Assembly: GCA_028281945.1 (NCBI GenBank)
Contig: JANQIW010000068.1
Location: forward strand, 1 to 64,000
DNA from: Prochloraceae cyanobacterium PL24a_bin.78
GTDB lineage: Bacteria > Cyanobacteriota > Cyanobacteriia > Cyanobacteriales > JANQIW01
Direction of reading: 5' to 3'
Length of the DNA stretch: 64,000 bases
The translations under genes and the position numbers were made by a program. This document shows, in pieces, positions 48,940 to 58,856 of the stretch; position 1 is the stretch's first letter, and every line of letters starts with the position of its first letter. The notes under the pieces were generated by a model. The model was not told the origin of the DNA. It ran no database searches and saw only the letters and a program-made list of their open reading frames with translations.

Positions 48940-48972
48940 AAAAATAAAAAGCAGGATATGATCTATCCTGCC
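48940..48972 (-). terminator. Intrinsic terminator after pseudopilin gene 1
   Basis: On the minus strand GCAGGATA pairs with TATCCTGC around a five-base loop, followed by TTTTTATTTTTC. It lies about 70 bp beyond the stop at 49039. Confidence 0.8.
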
Positions 48973-49038
48973 AAAAATTTATTTATAAATGAATTGATTT
49001 GATTGAAATCTTTTAGTTACTACCTATTCCCATTGCTG

Positions 49039-50418
49039 TTAATTTGAATTGCTGTTGTCTCCTACAGTAAGAAGTAATACTGTATCTTGAAGATCAAAAC
49101 TAGAGGAAGTTGGAGTAGTTGAAAATAGTTCAAATAAGGTAATGACCTGATTGTCTTCTAAAATTATTGTATCTCCATTAGGAGTAAGAAAATCTCTGAT
49201 AAACTCTACAGCATCTTGTTGACCACCCCAACCTCGAACGTCAGGAGCGGTAGAACCATTTGTCAAACTAATTACATTACGATCATTAGTTTCAGTACTA
49301 TTGGTTACGATTCGTCTTGCTGGTGTTCTAGTCCCACCATTTGTCCCACAACGAAGACTTGGATTTGGAATACGACCGGGGAATCCTTCTGCACCAATAA
49401 TAATTTCAGTGGTTTGTCCTGCTGGTGCAGTGTAACTAAAGCTACCATTTTCTATGGTAGTTGGTTGTAATACAGTTTGATTATCAACTCTTATACTCAC
49501 ATCAACATCAACAGGAATTCGTGAATCTGGATTACCAGAAGAACATTGAATTGCTTCACCAAGGATCTCAATGGTGATAGGAGTATCTTCTGGAGGATTG
49601 ATGAATACTTGATTTTCTGGACCTACTACTGGTGGTACTGGTGCTGGTGGTGGTGGTGGTGGTGGTGGTGGGACATCGTTAGCTCGAGCATAGGCAACAG
49701 TTTCAGCGGTATAAGCATCTGCGGAGAAGTTGCTACTTTCTGAGAAAACATCTCGAACAAGATTAATATTTGCTATACGTCCAGTATTGTCAATACAAGC
49801 AAAAAAACCACCGATATTGCCGCTTGAAGGTGTTGAGCTAATTTCAGTCTGATTATCATGACAACTTACATTACCTACAGGAACATCATCACTAATTTGG
49901 TCGGTTAAGGCTACTAATTCCCAAGTATCTGTATATTGGCCCTCTCTATCTATTACAGGACCCCAACGATGAATCATTTTTGGTCCTTTCCACAAATTGT
50001 TTGGAGTAGAACCGATATAATAAATGATTTCAGGATCATCTATTGTAGGCCTAGCAGCATCTTGTAAGCCTGGGATAGTTAATGCCAAAATTGGTTCTAA
50101 ATCAGATGGGCCACTCAATACAGGTAACTCAACATTTAAATCATTAAGAGGATCATTTGAAATTGAGAAAGCCGTTTGAGCTTCAGAGAGGATAAAATCC
50201 AGTGCTCTACTAGTTTCTTTTCTAGCTCTAGTCTCTGCTTGGGCGACTTCATTACTACTGAGTAAAGAAGATAAACCAACAATTGTTCCGCCTATTACGA
50301 CGATTCCTGCTATTGATCCCAATATAAGCTCATTAAGGGTAAATCCTGCTTGGGATTTTTTAGCCTTAAAAAGAGTATTTAACAACTTAAGATTAAACTC
50401 TCGAACTTGTTTTTTCAT
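49039..50418 (-). CDS. Long pseudopilin-like protein 1
   Basis: A 459-aa protein with a type IV prepilin N-terminus: SQAGFTLNEL with cleavage after Gly25, Phe26 as +1 and Glu30 as +5, followed by a hydrophobic helix ILGSIAGIVVIGGTIVGLSS. The remainder is extracytoplasmic: a first domain up to residue ~235, a proline-rich hinge (nine consecutive Pro near residue 250) and a second beta-rich domain. Pilins are usually 150-200 aa, so this is unusually long. It resembles the next gene upstream (50943-52310) over its whole length. It may be a minor pilin or secretion pseudopilin. Confidence 0.78.
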   Translation of the reverse strand: MKKQVREFNLKLLNTLFKAKKSQAGFTLNELILGSIAGIVVIGGTIVGLSSLLSSNEVAQAETRARKETSRALDFILSEAQTAFSISNDPLNDLNVELPVLSGPSDLEPILALTIPGLQDAARPTIDDPEIIYYIGSTPNNLWKGPKMIHRWGPVIDREGQYTDTWELVALTDQISDDVPVGNVSCHDNQTEISSTPSSGNIGGFFACIDNTGRIANINLVRDVFSESSNFSADAYTAETVAYARANDVPPPPPPPPPAPVPPVVGPENQVFINPPEDTPITIEILGEAIQCSSGNPDSRIPVDVDVSIRVDNQTVLQPTTIENGSFSYTAPAGQTTEIIIGAEGFPGRIPNPSLRCGTNGGTRTPARRIVTNSTETNDRNVISLTNGSTAPDVRGWGGQQDAVEFIRDFLTPNGDTIILEDNQVITLFELFSTTPTSSSFDLQDTVLLLTVGDNSNSN

Positions 50419-50942
50419 TTGGTTTGGTCCATGTTTAATTTATTTAATCTTAAAATACATCCTTGATTTGAATTTTTATATAGGTTACATAGGGTAATAA
50501 CAATACTTCAATCAATATTTGTTTTAACCACTTTGAGATACCTATTTTGTTTTTGTTTTTATCTATAAGTATAATTTTACCCAAGATTATCATTTTTAGT
50601 ATCAATTTTTCTGTAAATTTTTGATAAAGATATTTTTTGCGTGTTGATAGTCGGTTAATTACCTTATACGTAATTACACTTGATTTCGGCTTATAGATTT
50701 AACTTGATTAGTCCAATCATCTTTTAATCTAGGGTATTATAAGTTAAGTATTTTCAGGTAATAATTATTTCAAAATTTTAACAACTGTATTTTTATCTAT
50801 TTTTTTATTAATATTGCAATTTAATTTATATACAAGTATAATCATGTATAAAAATATTACTTGCTAAAAAACTATCTAATTGCTTATTACACTAAATACT
50901 ATCTTTAAGTTATTAAAATTTAAATTATTTCACTTAAGACAA
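50419..50942. other. Spacer between the pseudopilin genes
   Basis: Over 500 bp of AT-rich DNA; no ORF, tRNA or clear terminator is visible. It probably contains the promoter of pseudopilin gene 1. Confidence 0.4.
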
Positions 50943-52310
50943 TTAATTGGTAGTTGTTCCAATAGAAACTAAGACGACAAGATCTTGTTGGTCAAATAAA
51001 CTATCATTGGTATTACTTTCAAAAAGTTCAAATAGCCAAATAGCCTGATTATCTTCTAAAACAATAGAACTAGCATCGCTACTGAGATAAGGCTCTAAAA
51101 ACTCTACTGCATCAGTTTGATTTAACCAACCACTTCTACTTTGGAGGAATTCAGGAATAGTATCGCCATTTTTTAAGCCGATTACATTGTCTGGATTTTC
51201 TTGATTCTCTATTGTTGCGATGCGACCTACTTGTGGACTACAAGAAGTGGCATTAGGATCGGCAACCCCACCAATAATTACTTCAGTTTGTTGTCCTACT
51301 GGTGCAGTGAAAGAGTAATTGCCATTATTTATTTGTGTTGATTGTAATGCTACTTGTCCGTCAATATGAATAGCAACATCAACATCAATAGGAATAAATG
51401 AGTTAGTTTCTGCATTACATTCAATTCCTTTGCCAATGATATCAATTCTAACATTAACATTTTCCGATGGCGAATCTATAATTATTTCGTTGTTTTCTCC
51501 AACAGAAAAGCTAGGGATAGAAGGAGTTGTCAGAGGAGGTGTGAATATTGTGACTTCATCAGCTCTTGCATAAGCAATAGTTTCTGCTACATAAGTTTCT
51601 GTGGTTTGATCACTAATATCTCGAATCAGGTGAAGGTGTGCGATTCGACCATCATTATTAATACAAGCAGAAAAACCCGCTAAGCCAGATCCGGTTGATG
51701 CTACAACCTGATTCCAAGCAGCATCGCAAGCTAGATCTCCAGCAGCTACAGTATTATTAATTTTATCTATTAATGGAATAGTCTCCCAAGTAGTAGTATG
51801 TTGACCTTTACTATTTAATTTAGGTCCATAACGATAAACCATTTGAGGTCCCATCCAAGTATTATTTACATTTGGGCCTACATAGTATATGACATCTAGT
51901 TCCTCTACTCCAGGGAGTGCTGCATTTTCTAAGCTTGGAATTTCTACGGCTAAAATAGGTTGAAAACTGGATACTTCAGCGGCTGTTACTCCTAAACTAG
52001 ATGCTATCTCTGTTGCGGTTGGTAGGTTTACCTCTGAATCGGTGGCAGGATTAGTGGAAATTCTACTACCTTCTTGAACTTCAGAGAGGATATAATCTAT
52101 TGCTTTAGAGGTTTCTTTTCTGGCTCTGGTTTTGGCTTGAGCGATTTGATTGCTATTTAATAAGGAAGATAAGCCCATAATGCTTCCTCCAATTACGATT
52201 ATTCCTGCTATTGAACCTAAGATAAGTTCGTTAAGGGTAAATCCTGCTTGTGATGATTTTCTATCAAATATTATTCTCATATTTTTAGAAAAATTTCTTT
52301 GCATTCTCAT
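50943..52310 (-). CDS. Long pseudopilin-like protein 2
   Basis: A 455-aa paralog of the gene at 49039-50418. The prepilin motif SSQAGFTLNELI has Gly23 at the cleavage site and Glu28 at +5, then the same helix ILGSIAGIIVIGGSIMGLSS. Shared segments include ARKETSKAIDYILSE, YVGPNVNNTWMGPQMVYRYG and LEDNQAIWLFELFES. It lacks the polyproline run of copy 1, having TPPLTTPSIPS instead. It is presumably processed by prepilin peptidase and assembled or secreted with the type IV pilus machinery, none of which lies in the window. Confidence 0.78.
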   Translation of the reverse strand: MRMQRNFSKNMRIIFDRKSSQAGFTLNELILGSIAGIIVIGGSIMGLSSLLNSNQIAQAKTRARKETSKAIDYILSEVQEGSRISTNPATDSEVNLPTATEIASSLGVTAAEVSSFQPILAVEIPSLENAALPGVEELDVIYYVGPNVNNTWMGPQMVYRYGPKLNSKGQHTTTWETIPLIDKINNTVAAGDLACDAAWNQVVASTGSGLAGFSACINNDGRIAHLHLIRDISDQTTETYVAETIAYARADEVTIFTPPLTTPSIPSFSVGENNEIIIDSPSENVNVRIDIIGKGIECNAETNSFIPIDVDVAIHIDGQVALQSTQINNGNYSFTAPVGQQTEVIIGGVADPNATSCSPQVGRIATIENQENPDNVIGLKNGDTIPEFLQSRSGWLNQTDAVEFLEPYLSSDASSIVLEDNQAIWLFELFESNTNDSLFDQQDLVVLVSIGTTTN

Positions 52311-52848
52311 TATTTTTTCTTGTTTTTTGACAAGTTTTTATTATTTTGGGTTTTTATGATCTATATATTAATATTAACTTGGCTATAAATATCTCTTTAT
52401 CTTCATCAAAAAACAAATTTAATCTAGAAATCTAGTTAAATTATTATTTTATTTTAGCAAAGTATACTAACTTATTTGTTTTAGTTTTGTTAACTCAAGA
52501 GTTGAATGATAATTGAAATATTTATCTCTTTGGTTTTTTAATGGATACGATGTTAGTAAGCTTAGATTAAATTTTCCTGAGAATTTGTTAAAAAAAAATC
52601 TTGGGATTATTTTTAACAATATGTTATGGTAAGTAAATTTTTCAACACGGTAATTATTTAAGTAATTTCATAAATTTTCTATAAACCTAAAAAATCTAGA
52701 TCTGTATCTTGAAGTTATCTCAATTTCCATTAATGTGGAAAGGTAAGGTTTTTATGGATTGAGAACAAAAATAGAAAGGTTGGTAAATTTAACTTTAAAA
52801 TTTAACTTCAAAATCTAACTTCAAAATCTAACTTCAAAATTAAATTCT
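52311..52848. other. Gene-free spacer with tandem 13-bp units
   Basis: AT-rich DNA downstream of the GTPase gene and upstream of pseudopilin 2. At about 52795-52843 a unit close to AACTTCAAAATCT repeats four times. No ORF supported. Confidence 0.55.
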
Positions 52849-54204
52849 TTAAAATAATTCTTGTTTTAAACGATAGATAATGGTGTTGGAATCTATTCCA
52901 TCGAGTATTTCTTTAATAATGGTATTGGAACCCAACGGGCCCCAAGTGCATCCTTGTTGTAAGTAGGTTTGTGCAACTTTGGCTACAGCATAGGTTCCAT
53001 ATCCAGCGATACATCCTTGAGTTAAAGCTGAAGTGGCGTAGGTGGCTAAGGCGGTGGGATTTTCAAATACGCTGGTGGCTGCGGCAGCAGTTTTGCCTAT
53101 TCCTAAAACTAAACTCCCAAATATTTCACCTAGTATTAAACCACCACTACTGGCAAAGATAGTTTTCCAAAGTTTCCCTGCTTGGTAACTAGAAAGAGGA
53201 AGGCCATATAATCTGGCTAATGCTCTAATTGCGGCTAAATCCCAAATAATACCACCGATAATATCTATGAAAGCTATCGGATTAGCTGCTACTACTAAGG
53301 CTTTATATTGGGCATATTTCCAAATGATTTTTTCTGCTTCTTCTTGGCGAATTTCTATGGTTTTTTTGGCAATATTTAGTTGGGCATCTCTGGCTTGAAT
53401 TAATGAATTTAATGCTAATAAAGATTGACCTTCTCGATTCAAAATTGTGAGGATTTTTTCTTGAAGTTGTTCTATTTGTGGTGCTGGAGTTTCCCATTGT
53501 AGTTGATCTTTTCCATCGGGATATTCTACTCTTATTTGTAGTGCTTGAGGCTCCGCTGCTATCATCACTATTTCTTCTTTTGATAGCAATGAATTTAGTC
53601 GATTGTTGTTGTGATCTTGACCTAGTTTTTGTAATTGTTGATAAATTTCTTGACGATCTTTTTCTGGATAAAGATCTATTTTATTAAATACTAATATTAA
53701 TGGTTTTTGAGCTTCTCGTAATTCTAAAAGGGCTAAATATTCAGTGCGGGTAATATCTCCTGATACTACAAATAAGATTAAGTCTGATTGACGGGCTACT
53801 GCTTTTGCCATTTCTTCTCTTTGTTGCCCATCTATTTCATCTAATCCGGGAGTATCTATTAATTCTACTTGAACTTTGCCTGTAGGAGGTGTCCAACTAA
53901 TTGATTTGGGCCATTTTGTTAGTCCATGAATTGGGCCTGTTGGTAATACTTTTTGCCCAACTAAGGCGTTAACAACTGCTGATTTTCCTCGACTTACTAA
54001 ACCAAAAGTTGCTATGGTAATTGCGACTCTATCTAATTTTTCTAGTGCTGATTTTAATGATTGTAAATCTTGTTTGACGGCTCCTTGTAATGTAGCATTA
54101 GGGGGATGATTCCAATGACGGCGAAAGCTGGAATACCATGAGATTGCCTGTTGTAAACTAGCACGGGCTTGATTATAGTTGGTTTGTTGTTGTTTTTGAT
54201 TCAA
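52849..54204 (-). CDS. Era/dynamin-like GTPase with DUF697 tail
   Basis: A 451-aa GTPase. G1 is GLVSRGKSAV (68-77), G3 is DTPG (117-120) and G4 is NKID in VFNKIDLYP. The C-terminal ~130 residues are hydrophobic (IAFIDIIGGIIWDLAAIRALARLYG...), matching the DUF697 membrane region found in cyanobacterial GTPases of this type. It presumably acts at a membrane, with an unknown role. The G1 loop has Arg in place of the usual Gly/Asn before GKS. Confidence 0.85.
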   Translation of the reverse strand: MNQKQQQTNYNQARASLQQAISWYSSFRRHWNHPPNATLQGAVKQDLQSLKSALEKLDRVAITIATFGLVSRGKSAVVNALVGQKVLPTGPIHGLTKWPKSISWTPPTGKVQVELIDTPGLDEIDGQQREEMAKAVARQSDLILFVVSGDITRTEYLALLELREAQKPLILVFNKIDLYPEKDRQEIYQQLQKLGQDHNNNRLNSLLSKEEIVMIAAEPQALQIRVEYPDGKDQLQWETPAPQIEQLQEKILTILNREGQSLLALNSLIQARDAQLNIAKKTIEIRQEEAEKIIWKYAQYKALVVAANPIAFIDIIGGIIWDLAAIRALARLYGLPLSSYQAGKLWKTIFASSGGLILGEIFGSLVLGIGKTAAAATSVFENPTALATYATSALTQGCIAGYGTYAVAKVAQTYLQQGCTWGPLGSNTIIKEILDGIDSNTIIYRLKQELF

Positions 54205-54533
54205 GGTTATGGATTTTTTAGGTTTACTATCTGTTTTATTATATTGATAATATACCTTATTTTGGTAGATTTTGGTTATGGGATTTACCGATGTTAAAGA
54301 TGATCTTTTTTGGGCTGATTTAATAAGTAATTAAGTTAAGTTTATTCTTGATTATTTAATGGTACATTTTTTTTGCTAATTTTTGTTGTTTTGATTTAGA
54401 ATTTATAGAGGGTTATTCTGATTTTTTATAGTCGACCAACCAGTTACTTTTTTATATAATTTTTCTCTAAGTTTATGCTCAATTTCTTTTAAAATTCTCT
54501 CTTTTTTTTTGTAATTGCTTCAAAGAAACTGTT
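54205..54533. other. Spacer left of the IS630 element
   Basis: Upstream region of the GTPase gene with AT-rich sequence and poly-T runs; no gene. It forms the left flank of the IS element. Confidence 0.4.
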
Positions 54534-55686
54534 ATATCAATTTTCTAAAAGGTTGAAAGAGATAAGATTTTTAAAGAATACAGAACCCAAGACCATCCTG
54601 TTATAAACCCAACAATTTTTTCGGATAAGGAATCCAAAATTTTAGTTACTCTTTCTCTTAAATCGTCTAAAGAATCATATAACTCCCACGATATAGCCTC
54701 TTTGATATATCTCCAAAGCCGTTCGATTGGATTTACTTCAGGACAATATGGTGGTTGATATAAAATAATAATATTATCAGGGATTTCTAGTTCGTCCGAA
54801 CAATGTCCAGGTGCATTATCCATTTGGATTATTAGCAATTCATCATTATATTTTTCTGATAATAAACTTAGATAATTACCTAAACAAATCTTATCTAGAT
54901 GGGAAAATTCGTAAAAAAAACTTCTACCTAATTGAGGATCTACTGCTCCATAAAGCCAGAAATATTTAAAATTCCATTGATGTATCCCGATCGGTTTTAC
55001 TCCTTTTAATGTTATTTTTTTCCTTTTTACCGTATGTAACCCTATTCTACTCTCATCAAAACACCAATAGCTTACTTTTTTATAAGATTTTATTTTTTCT
55101 CCTAACCCTTGTATTAAGGTTTCTATATAGTTTGATAAATTTTTTTGAAACTCTTTTATAGCTCCTTTTTTTTGCTTTTTATGAGTAGGTCTGGGGCTTT
55201 TTAGTTTTGCTTTTAGTTCATATTTGACAAATTTATAGATATTTATATATTTAATAGCTATATCTTGAATTAAATATAACCATACTTGTATCTCCTTATA
55301 ACTCCTGAAACCCTCTGGATCTCTAAGTTCTTGTTGAATCTTTGCTGCAACTTCAACTGTAATTTTTTTAGGTCTGCCTGGAGATTTTCTATGCAATAAT
55401 AAATTATTGATTCCACCTTCTCTGTACATCCTGAACCAGCGGTGAATTGTTGTTTCTCCCTTATTTAAATTTTCTGCTATTTTTCTCAACGTCAAAACTT
55501 GTTTGGATTTAAGTAGATAAAGAGCTTGTACTTTATTTTGATTTAAAATTGTTTTTTGACATTTCATTAAATCTTTTAAAGTTTCTATAGATTCTGTGAT
55601 TTCAGTCGATGTTCTACCAGACATTTTCAATACGCATTTCAGAATTTTCTTGTTCTAAGTCTATCATAGTTTTAGAAAATTGATAT
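54534..55686 (-). mobile_element. IS630-family insertion sequence
   Basis: The element is bounded by a 17-bp inverted repeat, ATATCAATTTTCTAAAA: left arm 54534-54550, and its reverse complement at 55670-55686. Between the ends lies one transposase gene. TA occurs at both edges (54535-54536 and 55684-55685), as expected for IS630 insertion at TA; the exact boundary could shift by a few bases. It is compact at ~1.15 kb. Confidence 0.85.
54545..55630 (-). CDS. IS630-family transposase
   Basis: A 361-aa DDE transposase. N-terminal helix-turn-helix domains are at residues ~30-75 (TLRKIAENLNKGETTIHRWF) and ~95-140. The catalytic triad is visible: Asp192 in CFDESRIG, Asp271 in IIQMDNAPGH and Glu303 in NPIERLWRYIK. 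The frame is intact, so the element may be active. Its stop codon lies within a few bases of the left inverted repeat. Confidence 0.93.
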   Translation of the reverse strand: MKMSGRTSTEITESIETLKDLMKCQKTILNQNKVQALYLLKSKQVLTLRKIAENLNKGETTIHRWFRMYREGGINNLLLHRKSPGRPKKITVEVAAKIQQELRDPEGFRSYKEIQVWLYLIQDIAIKYINIYKFVKYELKAKLKSPRPTHKKQKKGAIKEFQKNLSNYIETLIQGLGEKIKSYKKVSYWCFDESRIGLHTVKRKKITLKGVKPIGIHQWNFKYFWLYGAVDPQLGRSFFYEFSHLDKICLGNYLSLLSEKYNDELLIIQMDNAPGHCSDELEIPDNIIILYQPPYCPEVNPIERLWRYIKEAISWELYDSLDDLRERVTKILDSLSEKIVGFITGWSWVLYSLKILSLSTF

Positions 55687-55915
55687 TAGTACCAAAAAAT
55701 AGACTAAAAATCCAGAACAGAACCCCAAAACCCTTAATATACTTGAGATAGAAAGAATTAATTCCTGTTTTTGTAACCTGTTAAACAACAAACGAAAGTA
55801 CCAGAAAATTAGACTTAATTATCATTAAAAATTATCTAAAAACTAAAAAACATAAGAAATACCAATAAAAATTTCGATTAATTCCATCCCCTTAAGAGGA
55901 AAATTGAGAACATAA
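55685..55915. repeat. ~210-bp long direct repeat, copy 1
   Basis: Starting exactly at the IS right end, this sequence aligns with 58857-59090. The first ~150 bp are close to 87% identical by eye, including GATATACTTGAGATAGAAA versus TATACTTGAGATAGAAA and TTTTTGTAACCT.TTAAACAACAAAC. The last third diverges. No reading frame is supported. Confidence 0.8.
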
Positions 55916-55960
55916 GGAGACAGGGAAGATATAGAAGAAATACCCTCCCCATATCTTTTC

Positions 55961-56779
55961 TTATGAAACCCTTTTCCCAATAAACTCAACCAAAGGAAGA
56001 AATAGAGAAACCCATTCATCCTTGCTAGAAGTCAACAAAGGATAAGGATAACTACCATAATCCTTACCAACTTTCAAAGGAAAAACTGGCTCATCCCGTA
56101 AAGACACAAAAACCCCCCCTGCTGCCTGTAAAATCACCCAACTTGCAGCAATATCCCAAATTTTCGGCGTAGCCTCTACACCACCTAAACATGAACCACA
56201 AGCAACCAAAAGCATATTATAAGTGGAAGCCCCTATCATTCTAACCTTACAAGGGAAAGGATTCTTGAGGATATCAATACTGCGAGCGCATAAATTAAAT
56301 AGGTGACTTTTACTAGGAGTATCATCGCTAGTATGAATAGGTTCATGATTTAGATAAGCACCCGTGGGTCCTGTTAAACCAGAATCTCCATACCAATAAC
56401 CATAAAAAGATTGTGCCATTCCCGGAAAACTAACAAACCCAAATACAGGCGTGCCTTTATACAATAATCCCATGGAAATTCCCCAAATAGGAATCCCTCT
56501 ACTAAAATTAGTCGTCCCATCTATGGGATCGATAATCCAACACCAGTCATTCTCTGGGAAAATATGTTTAGTTTCTTCCGTTAAAACCCCATGAGAAGGG
56601 AACATAAGAGCAATTGCTTTACGAATTTCATCATCAGCCCATTTATCAGCTTCCGTTACGAGAGTGCCATCATCTTTATGAGTAGGCTTAATTTTCCCAC
56701 AATCTTCCAGTAATTTACTCCCTATTCTTCCTGTGGTTTCTTCGCAAAACTCTAATACTTTACTCCAAAAATCCTTCAT
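55961..56779 (-). CDS. Inositol monophosphatase-family protein
   Basis: A 272-aa Mg-dependent, Li-sensitive phosphatase-family protein. It has GTLVTEADKWADDEIRKAI, TEET (first metal site), WIIDPIDGTTNFSRGIP and IWDIAASWVILQAAGG (second metal site). The substrate could be inositol phosphate, histidinol phosphate or another sugar phosphate. It is 63 bp downstream of aroA on the same strand, so possibly co-transcribed. Confidence 0.88.
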   Translation of the reverse strand: MKDFWSKVLEFCEETTGRIGSKLLEDCGKIKPTHKDDGTLVTEADKWADDEIRKAIALMFPSHGVLTEETKHIFPENDWCWIIDPIDGTTNFSRGIPIWGISMGLLYKGTPVFGFVSFPGMAQSFYGYWYGDSGLTGPTGAYLNHEPIHTSDDTPSKSHLFNLCARSIDILKNPFPCKVRMIGASTYNMLLVACGSCLGGVEATPKIWDIAASWVILQAAGGVFVSLRDEPVFPLKVGKDYGSYPYPLLTSSKDEWVSLFLPLVEFIGKRVS

Positions 56780-56842
56780 TATTGCCTCTTTTTCTATTAA
56801 AAATTCTTCTAAAGTAGTAATTTATTGGTTAGTTAATCAAAA

Positions 56843-58192
56843 TTAAACCTTAATTATACTCTGTAAAGTCTCTACAAAATCAGGATATGAAATAGCAGCC
56901 GATTCTGCATGGTGAATAGTAGTAGCATTTTTCCCTCTCAAACCTGCAATTGCTAAACTCATAGCAATGCGATGATCTTTAAAACTATCTACCTCTATTC
57001 CTTCCAAATTCCCTCCACCTGTGATTTCTAATCCATCCGGTAACTCATTCACTTTTGCACCTAGGGCATTTAAACCCGAAGCTATGGCAGCTAATCGATC
57101 GCTTTCCTTCACCCGTAACTCAGCAGCATCCTTAATTGTGGTAATGCCTTGGGCAAAAACCGCGGCCACTGCAAGGATAGGAATCTCATCTATTAACCGA
57201 GGTATTAAACTACCGCCAATTTCACAGCCTTGAAGTTGACATGATTTCACCCGTAAATCCGCGATCGGTTCCCCTGCAATCACTCTTTGATTTTCCAGTG
57301 AAATATCAGCATTCATCATTTCTAGCACTTCCAAAATTCCCGTGCGGGTGGGGTTAATTCCTACGTTTTCGATATATAATTCCGAATCTGGCACAATACA
57401 TCCAGCGATTAACCAAAAAGCAGCAGAACTGATATCACCAGGTACTACAACTTGTTGTCCTTGTAAATGAGGTTGTCCTATTAAAGTAACACTATTAGTA
57501 TCTCCATCGATTTCCAACTCAGCCCCGAAGGCTTGTAACATTCTTTCACTATGATCACGTGACAAAGCCGGTTCCGTGACGGTGGTTTTGCCATCCACCA
57601 TTAATCCCCCTAAGAGAATGCAAGATTTTACTTGGGCGGAAGCGATGGGAGAATGATAATGGATGGGTTTAAGTTGTTTGCCGGCAATGGCTAATGGTGC
57701 TAAAGTATTTTGTTTCCGTCCCCAAATGTGTGCTCCCATTTCTTGGAGAGGTTTAACTACCCGTGACATAGGGCGTGAGCGAAGGGAATTATCCCCTGTG
57801 ACGGCAAAGAAACGATTATTATGGGAAGCTAGTAATCCTAGCATTAAGCGGATGGTAGTGCCTGAATTTCCTGCATTGAGGACATCTTGGGGTTCTTGAA
57901 GATTGCCTAAACCCATGCCTTTAATGGTAACTTCGGTGGTATTTAAGGGGGAAATTTCTGCACCCATGGCTCGAAAGCAACTGGCTGTACTTTGAGGGTC
58001 TTCTCCTAGTAGTATACCTTGGATGGTGGTGATGCCTTCAGAAATTGCACCTAGCATTAAAGCGCGGTGGGAGATGGATTTGTCTCCTGGGATTTGGATT
58101 TTTCCTTGTAGGGTGATGCCTTTGCTGGGTGGGTTGATGATTAAGTCTTGGCTGTCGGGTTGGTTTTTGAGGGTGATGATGCTGTTTGTCAT
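56843..58192 (-). CDS. aroA: EPSP synthase (shikimate pathway)
   Basis: A 449-aa 3-phosphoshikimate 1-carboxyvinyltransferase. Signatures are [20 protein letters not shown] (phosphoshikimate site), [19 protein letters not shown] and the C-terminal [20 protein letters not shown] and DHRIAMSLA. The GNSGTT segment keeps Gly before the second part of the motif. It works in the cytoplasm in aromatic amino acid synthesis. Confidence 0.97.
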   Translation of the reverse strand: MTNSIITLKNQPDSQDLIINPPSKGITLQGKIQIPGDKSISHRALMLGAISEGITTIQGILLGEDPQSTASCFRAMGAEISPLNTTEVTIKGMGLGNLQEPQDVLNAGNSGTTIRLMLGLLASHNNRFFAVTGDNSLRSRPMSRVVKPLQEMGAHIWGRKQNTLAPLAIAGKQLKPIHYHSPIASAQVKSCILLGGLMVDGKTTVTEPALSRDHSERMLQAFGAELEIDGDTNSVTLIGQPHLQGQQVVVPGDISSAAFWLIAGCIVPDSELYIENVGINPTRTGILEVLEMMNADISLENQRVIAGEPIADLRVKSCQLQGCEIGGSLIPRLIDEIPILAVAAVFAQGITTIKDAAELRVKESDRLAAIASGLNALGAKVNELPDGLEITGGGNLEGIEVDSFKDHRIAMSLAIAGLRGKNATTIHHAESAAISYPDFVETLQSIIKV

Positions 58193-58270
58193 AAATAGGT
58201 AAGGGATAGGTGATAACTAAATAGGTGGCATTTTCTATATTATCTTGATGGGTTTTTTTTCAAAAGTTTT

Positions 58271-58531
58271 GTTTTCATCCCTTGTAAAGGGAAAAGGTTT
58301 GTAAAGGGGGCTACAAGACGCAACTGCGCAAATGGCGTGGCTGCAATTGTTTCCATCCCTTGTAAAGGGAAAAGGTTTGTAAAGGCTTCGAAGCTGGGCA
58401 AGGGCTAGAAATCGATACTTTCGTTTCCATCCCTTGTAAAGGGAAAAGGTTTGTAAAGGACACCTTGCAGAATTATGCCCCTGTGATTTTTCTGTGTTTC
58501 CATCCCTTGTAAAGGGAAAAGGTTTGTAAAG
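58271..58531 (-). CRISPR. CRISPR array, 4 repeats and 3 spacers
   Basis: Four 36-bp repeats start at 58271, 58349, 58423 and 58496. Three spacers lie between them: 58307-58348 (42 bp), 58385-58422 (38 bp) and 58459-58495 (37 bp). On the minus strand the repeat ends GGGATGGAAAC, the usual 3' end of a repeat, and contains the palindrome CCCTTTACAAGGG. The repeat at 58271 has one base change; the other three are identical. Orientation is therefore minus, with the leader on the high-coordinate side and the mutated repeat at the trailer end. No cas gene is in the window. Confidence 0.93.
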
Positions 58532-58720
58532 AGTTCACTTCCAGAGGCCTTATGTAGTAAGGGTTTCAGATACCCAAATCGACGGTCAAACACTTTATGC
58601 CCTAATTCTACCCCAAAAATCCCAAAAAAACAACCCTCAAACCCACTCCTGGTATAGTATCGACACACCTCAACGAAAAATCAACATTACAGGGATTTTG
58701 CTTCGTGTGTCGAAGTTGTT
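58532..58720 (-). other. CRISPR leader
   Basis: The sequence immediately upstream (minus strand) of the first repeat. It aligns with 3396-3584 on the plus strand, where a degenerate repeat also follows. It holds TTTGAGGGTTGTTTTTTT and a TATCGACACAC string. Small ORFs in this area are not genes. The stretch 58193-59183 contains no supported CDS. Confidence 0.72.
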
Positions 58721-58856
58721 GATACAAAATTTAGCAAAAAAACCAAACCCGATCAAAACCAATAGCGACAATACTTTCAAAGAAATCCTTCCCATAAAAC
58801 AGATATAAATTCTACCCATATTTCTTATCGACACACCAAAAGTGAGGAAACAGTAC

